DNA of 9,734 nt. It comes from Sphingomonadales bacterium (GTDB lineage Bacteria; Pseudomonadota; Alphaproteobacteria; Sphingomonadales; Sphingomonadaceae). Position 1 is the first letter of the stretch. Each line of letters begins with the position of its first letter. Where the stretch lies: positions 1-9,734 of the forward strand of contig JAAFIT010000060.1 in the NCBI GenBank assembly GCA_013298745.1. The letters run 5' to 3'. A model generated the notes under the pieces. The model was given only the letters and a program-made list of their open reading frames with translations. It was not told the origin of the DNA and did not search any database. Below are positions 6,774 to 9,734 of this stretch, piece by piece. The translations under genes and the position numbers were made by a program.

Positions 6774-7571
6774 ATGCATCTGCTCGTTCTCGGCCTTGGC
6801 TATACGGCGGCGCGTTTTGCCGCCGCCTTCCCCGGCACTGTCACCGCCGTGCGCTCGCGCGCGGCTCCCGGCGTGCTGACGCTCGATGATCCGGTGCTTC
6901 ACGGCGCGATTGCTGCCGCCACCCATATCCTGTCGTCGGTGCCGCCCGCAGCAGTCGGCAGTGATCCGGTGTTGGTGGCGCACGGAACGCACCTCGCTGC
7001 CGCCCCGGCGCGCTGGGTCGGCTATCTGTCGTCAACCGGCGTCTATGGCGATGCACAGGGTGCCTGGGTCGATGAAGCCTCACCATTGAAGGGCCGCCGA
7101 TCGGGCCGGCTGGCGGCCGACGAGGCCTGGCAATTATTACACCCGGAAACGCGCGTTTTCCGCCTGCCCGGCATCTATGGCCCGGGCCGGAGTGCGCTCG
7201 ATCGCCTGCGCGCTGGCCCCGTCGCGCGCATCGACATGCCGGGGCATGTCTTCTCGCGGGTCCATGTCGATGACATCGTCGGCGCGATGCTGGCGAGCCT
7301 GCAGCGCGGCGCGCCCGGCATCTACAATCTGTCGGACGATGAACCGGCGCCCGGCGAAGCGGTCACGGCCCATGCGGCGCGGCTGCTGGGGGTTGAGCCG
7401 GCGCCGCTGCAATCGCTCGAAGCGGCGCAATTGTCACCGATGGGCCGCGCCTTTTATGGTGAGTGCCGCCGCGTCGCCAATGGCAAGATGACGCGGGATT
7501 TGGGTTATGAATTGCGCTATCCAGAGTATCGCAGCGGGCTGATGGCCTGCTTAGGGGAGATGAAGCGATGA
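6774..7571 (+). CDS. NAD(P)-dependent epimerase/dehydratase-like protein (atypical SDR, YeeZ-like)
   Basis: A 265-residue Rossmann-fold protein of the atypical or extended short-chain dehydrogenase group. The nucleotide-binding turn is VLGLGYTAARFA (5-16), the conserved strand is GYLSSTGVYGD (83-93), the later signature is FSRVHVDDIVGAML (160-173), and the C-terminal ECRRVANGKMTRDLGYELRYPEYRSGL (about 230-256) resembles this family's usual tail. The canonical YxxxK lysine is not evident after Tyr91, which is common in this subgroup, so catalysis is not guaranteed; it may bind NAD(P) without being a classical dehydrogenase. No signal peptide; cytoplasmic. It starts in the divergent control region with no clear Shine-Dalgarno and its stop overlaps the next gene's ATG by ATGA, so both are translated from one mRNA. 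Substrate unknown. Confidence 0.85.
   Translation: MHLLVLGLGYTAARFAAAFPGTVTAVRSRAAPGVLTLDDPVLHGAIAAATHILSSVPPAAVGSDPVLVAHGTHLAAAPARWVGYLSSTGVYGDAQGAWVDEASPLKGRRSGRLAADEAWQLLHPETRVFRLPGIYGPGRSALDRLRAGPVARIDMPGHVFSRVHVDDIVGAMLASLQRGAPGIYNLSDDEPAPGEAVTAHAARLLGVEPAPLQSLEAAQLSPMGRAFYGECRRVANGKMTRDLGYELRYPEYRSGLMACLGEMKR
7554..7560 (+). promoter_or_regulatory. Ribosome binding site of the molybdenum hydroxylase large-subunit gene
   Basis: GGGGAGA ends 7 nt before the ATG at 7568, within the last codons of the SDR gene. It supports the overlapping start and independent initiation in addition to coupling. Confidence 0.6.
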
Positions 7572-9734
7572 AGTTCGGGGCAGGCCAGTCGGTCAAGCGT
7601 GTCGAGGATGTCCGGTTGCTGACCGGCAAGGGCAATTTCACCGACGATCTGCAACGCGACGGGATGCTGTTCGGCGTCACCCTGCGCTCACCCTACGCCC
7701 ATGCCGAGATCTTGGGGCTGGACACCAGCGCCGCGCTGGCGGTGCCGGGCGTGGTTGCCGTTTACACCCACAAAGACGTCGCCGATTATGGCCCGATTCC
7801 CTGCCTGGTGCCCTTCTCCGCACCGCTCGAAACACCGCGCATCCTGCTGGCCAGCGACCGGGTCCGCTTTGTCGGCGATGCCGTTGCCTTTGTCGTCGCC
7901 ACCAGTCGCGAAGCCGCCCGCGCCGGCAGCGAAGCCATCGAGGTCGATTATGCCGAACTGCCGGTGGTGGCGTCGCTCGACGCCGCGCTCGCCGATGGCG
8001 CGCCGAAGATCTGGCCCGAGGCCAAATCGAACAGCCTGTTCGATTGGGCGGTCGGCGATGGCGACAAGGCCGCCGCCGCGCTCGCTGGTTCCGCGCACGT
8101 CACCCGCCTGCGCATCGTTCAGAACCGCATCGCGCCGACGAGCATGGAAGTGCGCGCCGCGCTTGGCGAATATGATGCCGACAGCGGCATCTTCACGCTG
8201 TCGACTGGCAGCCAGGGCGTCGCCGGCATGCGCGCCATGCTGGCCGGGCCGATCCTCAAGACCAGCCCCGACAAGGTGAAGATCGTCACCGGCGATGTCG
8301 GCGGCGGCTTCGGCATGAAGACCTTCATCTACGCCGAATATCCGCTCGTGCTGCATGCCGCCCGGCACCTCGGCCGCCCGGTCAAATGGACCGGCGAGCG
8401 CGGCGACGCCTTCCAGACCGATACCCATGGCCGCGCCATGGTCAGCGAGGCCCGGCTCGGCCTTGATGCCAATGGCCTGATCACCGCGCTGGCAGTCGAA
8501 ACCTGGTCCGATCTCGGCGCCTATCAGGCGCAATATGGCCCGGCGATCCAGACCGTCGCCGGCGGCCGCATCATGGGCGGCGTCTATCGCATCCCGACCA
8601 TCCACAATCTCGTCCATGGCGTTGTCACCAACACCGCGCCGGTCGATGCCTATCGCGGCGCCGGCCGCCCCGAATCGGCCTATATCATGGAGCGGCTGAT
8701 CGAAGCCGCGGCGCGCGAAACCGGCGTCGGCGTGGATGACATCCGCCGCAAGAATCTGCTGACGCCTGCCGAACTGCCGCACGACAATGGTATTGGTTTG
8801 ACCTTCGATATCGGCAACTTCCCCGCCGTGCTCGACAAGGCGCTGGCGCAGGCCGATTGGGCCGGTTTTCCGGCGCGCAAGGCCGCGGCGGCCAAAAAGG
8901 GCATCCGCCTTGGCCGCGGCATCGCCTATTATGTCGAAATCGCCGGCGGCGGCGGGACGGACGAATATGCCGATGTCCGCGTTGCCGCCGATGGCGTTGT
9001 CGAAATGGCGGTCGGCACCCAATCGAACGGCCAGGGCCATGAAACCGCCTATGCCCAGGTGCTCAGCGAAAAGCTCGGCATCGACATGGACGATATCCGC
9101 ATCGTCCAGGGCAATACCGATCGACTCGATGAAGGCCATGGCACCGGCGGCTCGCGCTCGATGGCGTTTGGCGGCGGCGCCGTGCTCGCTTCGGCCGATG
9201 CGCTGATCGAGCGCGGCATCGAACTCGCCAAGGCCGATCTGAATGCCGCCGAAGTCGATTATGCCGATGGCGTGTTCCGCGCCCGCGGCAGCAACGCCAC
9301 CCGCAGCCTTGCCGAACTCGCCGCCGCCCACCCCGGCGGCCTCGATGGCCGCAGCAAATACACCACCGGCAAGCCGGCGCCGACCTTCCCCAACGGCTGC
9401 CATGTCGCCGAAATCGCCCTTGATCCCGCCACCGGCAAGGTCGCGGTGACGCGCTATTCGCTGGTCGATGACTTCGGCAAGCTGGTCAATCCGATGCTCG
9501 TCGAAGGCCAGATCCACGGCGGCGTCGCGCAAGGCCTGGGCCAGGTGCTGCTCGAAGATGTCGTCTATTCGGACGATGGCCAGCTCGTCACCGGCAGCTT
9601 CATGGACTATGGCGTGCCGCGCGCCGACGACATGCCGCCAGCCATCGGTTTCGACACACTCGGCACGCCGAGCCCGACCAACCCCTTGGGCGTCAAGGGC
9701 TGCGGTGAGGCCGGTACCATCGGCGCCATGCCAT
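7568..9734 (+). CDS. Xanthine dehydrogenase family protein, molybdopterin-binding large subunit (3' end beyond window)
   Basis: The open frame gives 722 residues of a molybdenum-hydroxylase large subunit; the family usually has about 760-790, so only the end is missing. Such enzymes hydroxylate an aldehyde or N-heterocycle carbon with water, passing electrons to a [2Fe-2S] subunit and a FAD subunit. Visible landmarks: MKFGAGQSVKRVEDVRLLTG at the N-terminus, PTSMEVRA (190-197; the Pro common after ME is Val here), GDVGGGFGMK (242-251, cofactor loop), AYRGAGR (361-367), GTQSNGQGHE (483-492) and the catalytic Glu in GCGEAG (Glu714). AYRGAGR, not AYXCSFR, places it outside true (form I) CO dehydrogenases. 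The ATG overlaps the SDR stop and has GGGGAGA 7 nt upstream. No small or medium subunit gene precedes it; they may follow to the right. Substrate unknown. Confidence 0.93.
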   Translation, partial: MKFGAGQSVKRVEDVRLLTGKGNFTDDLQRDGMLFGVTLRSPYAHAEILGLDTSAALAVPGVVAVYTHKDVADYGPIPCLVPFSAPLETPRILLASDRVRFVGDAVAFVVATSREAARAGSEAIEVDYAELPVVASLDAALADGAPKIWPEAKSNSLFDWAVGDGDKAAAALAGSAHVTRLRIVQNRIAPTSMEVRAALGEYDADSGIFTLSTGSQGVAGMRAMLAGPILKTSPDKVKIVTGDVGGGFGMKTFIYAEYPLVLHAARHLGRPVKWTGERGDAFQTDTHGRAMVSEARLGLDANGLITALAVETWSDLGAYQAQYGPAIQTVAGGRIMGGVYRIPTIHNLVHGVVTNTAPVDAYRGAGRPESAYIMERLIEAAARETGVGVDDIRRKNLLTPAELPHDNGIGLTFDIGNFPAVLDKALAQADWAGFPARKAAAAKKGIRLGRGIAYYVEIAGGGGTDEYADVRVAADGVVEMAVGTQSNGQGHETAYAQVLSEKLGIDMDDIRIVQGNTDRLDEGHGTGGSRSMAFGGGAVLASADALIERGIELAKADLNAAEVDYADGVFRARGSNATRSLAELAAAHPGGLDGRSKYTTGKPAPTFPNGCHVAEIALDPATGKVAVTRYSLVDDFGKLVNPMLVEGQIHGGVAQGLGQVLLEDVVYSDDGQLVTGSFMDYGVPRADDMPPAIGFDTLGTPSPTNPLGVKGCGEAGTIGAMP

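Noticed and set aside
6699..6992. 98-residue N-terminal extension of the TetR protein
   Set aside because: The extension has no family similarity, overlaps the divergent SDR gene and would place the promoter and operator palindrome inside the coding region.
7688..9532. A 614-codon open frame on the minus strand opposite the molybdo-hydroxylase gene
   Set aside because: It mirrors a gene with clear family motifs and has low-complexity Ala/Gly/Asp/Ile composition typical of antisense frames in GC-rich DNA.
7568..9734. Naming the large subunit coxL (aerobic CO dehydrogenase)
   Set aside because: The active-site loop is AYRGAGR and lacks the AYXCSFR cysteine motif of true CO dehydrogenases, so only the family name is supported.

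Overview
The window reads as chromosomal DNA of a GC-rich alphaproteobacterium. Protein style and gene content suggest the Sphingomonadales, but this is an inference with no marker gene behind it. Eight protein genes fill almost all of it. I see no rRNA, tRNA, CRISPR array, insertion sequence or prophage gene.

Layout. (1) Positions 1-3920, minus strand: an aminopeptidase N gene (pepN), a histone-deacetylase-family gene and the start of an ECF-type RNA polymerase sigma factor gene cut by the left edge. The gaps are 7 nt and a one-base stop/start overlap, so the three are probably one operon. (2) Positions 3921-4041: a 121-bp divergent promoter region containing an AT-rich palindrome, ATTATAAT. 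(3) Positions 4042-5226, plus strand: a membrane zinc peptidase of the M48 / Ste24 (CAAX protease) family. (4) Positions 5232-6698, minus strand: a TetR-family regulator followed 15 nt later by a phytanoyl-CoA-dioxygenase-family Fe(II)/2-oxoglutarate enzyme, likely one transcript. (5) Positions 6699-6773: a 75-bp divergent control region with a 30-bp imperfect palindrome over the tetR start codon and a second 8-bp inverted repeat just before the plus-strand gene. (6) Positions 6774-9734, plus strand: an NAD(P)-dependent epimerase-like SDR protein overlapping by ATGA a xanthine-dehydrogenase-family molybdopterin-binding large subunit, which runs off the right edge.

How the genes may work together. 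The left half holds two metallopeptidases reading away from each other, plus a deacetylase and a sigma factor that may follow pepN expression. The right half looks like a small oxidative-metabolism locus: the TetR protein probably represses its own transcript (with the dioxygenase) and possibly the divergent SDR/molybdo-hydroxylase transcript. The substrate and inducer cannot be read from sequence. I see no clear new multi-gene system. The most informative non-coding structure is the TetR-type intergenic region at 6696-6773.
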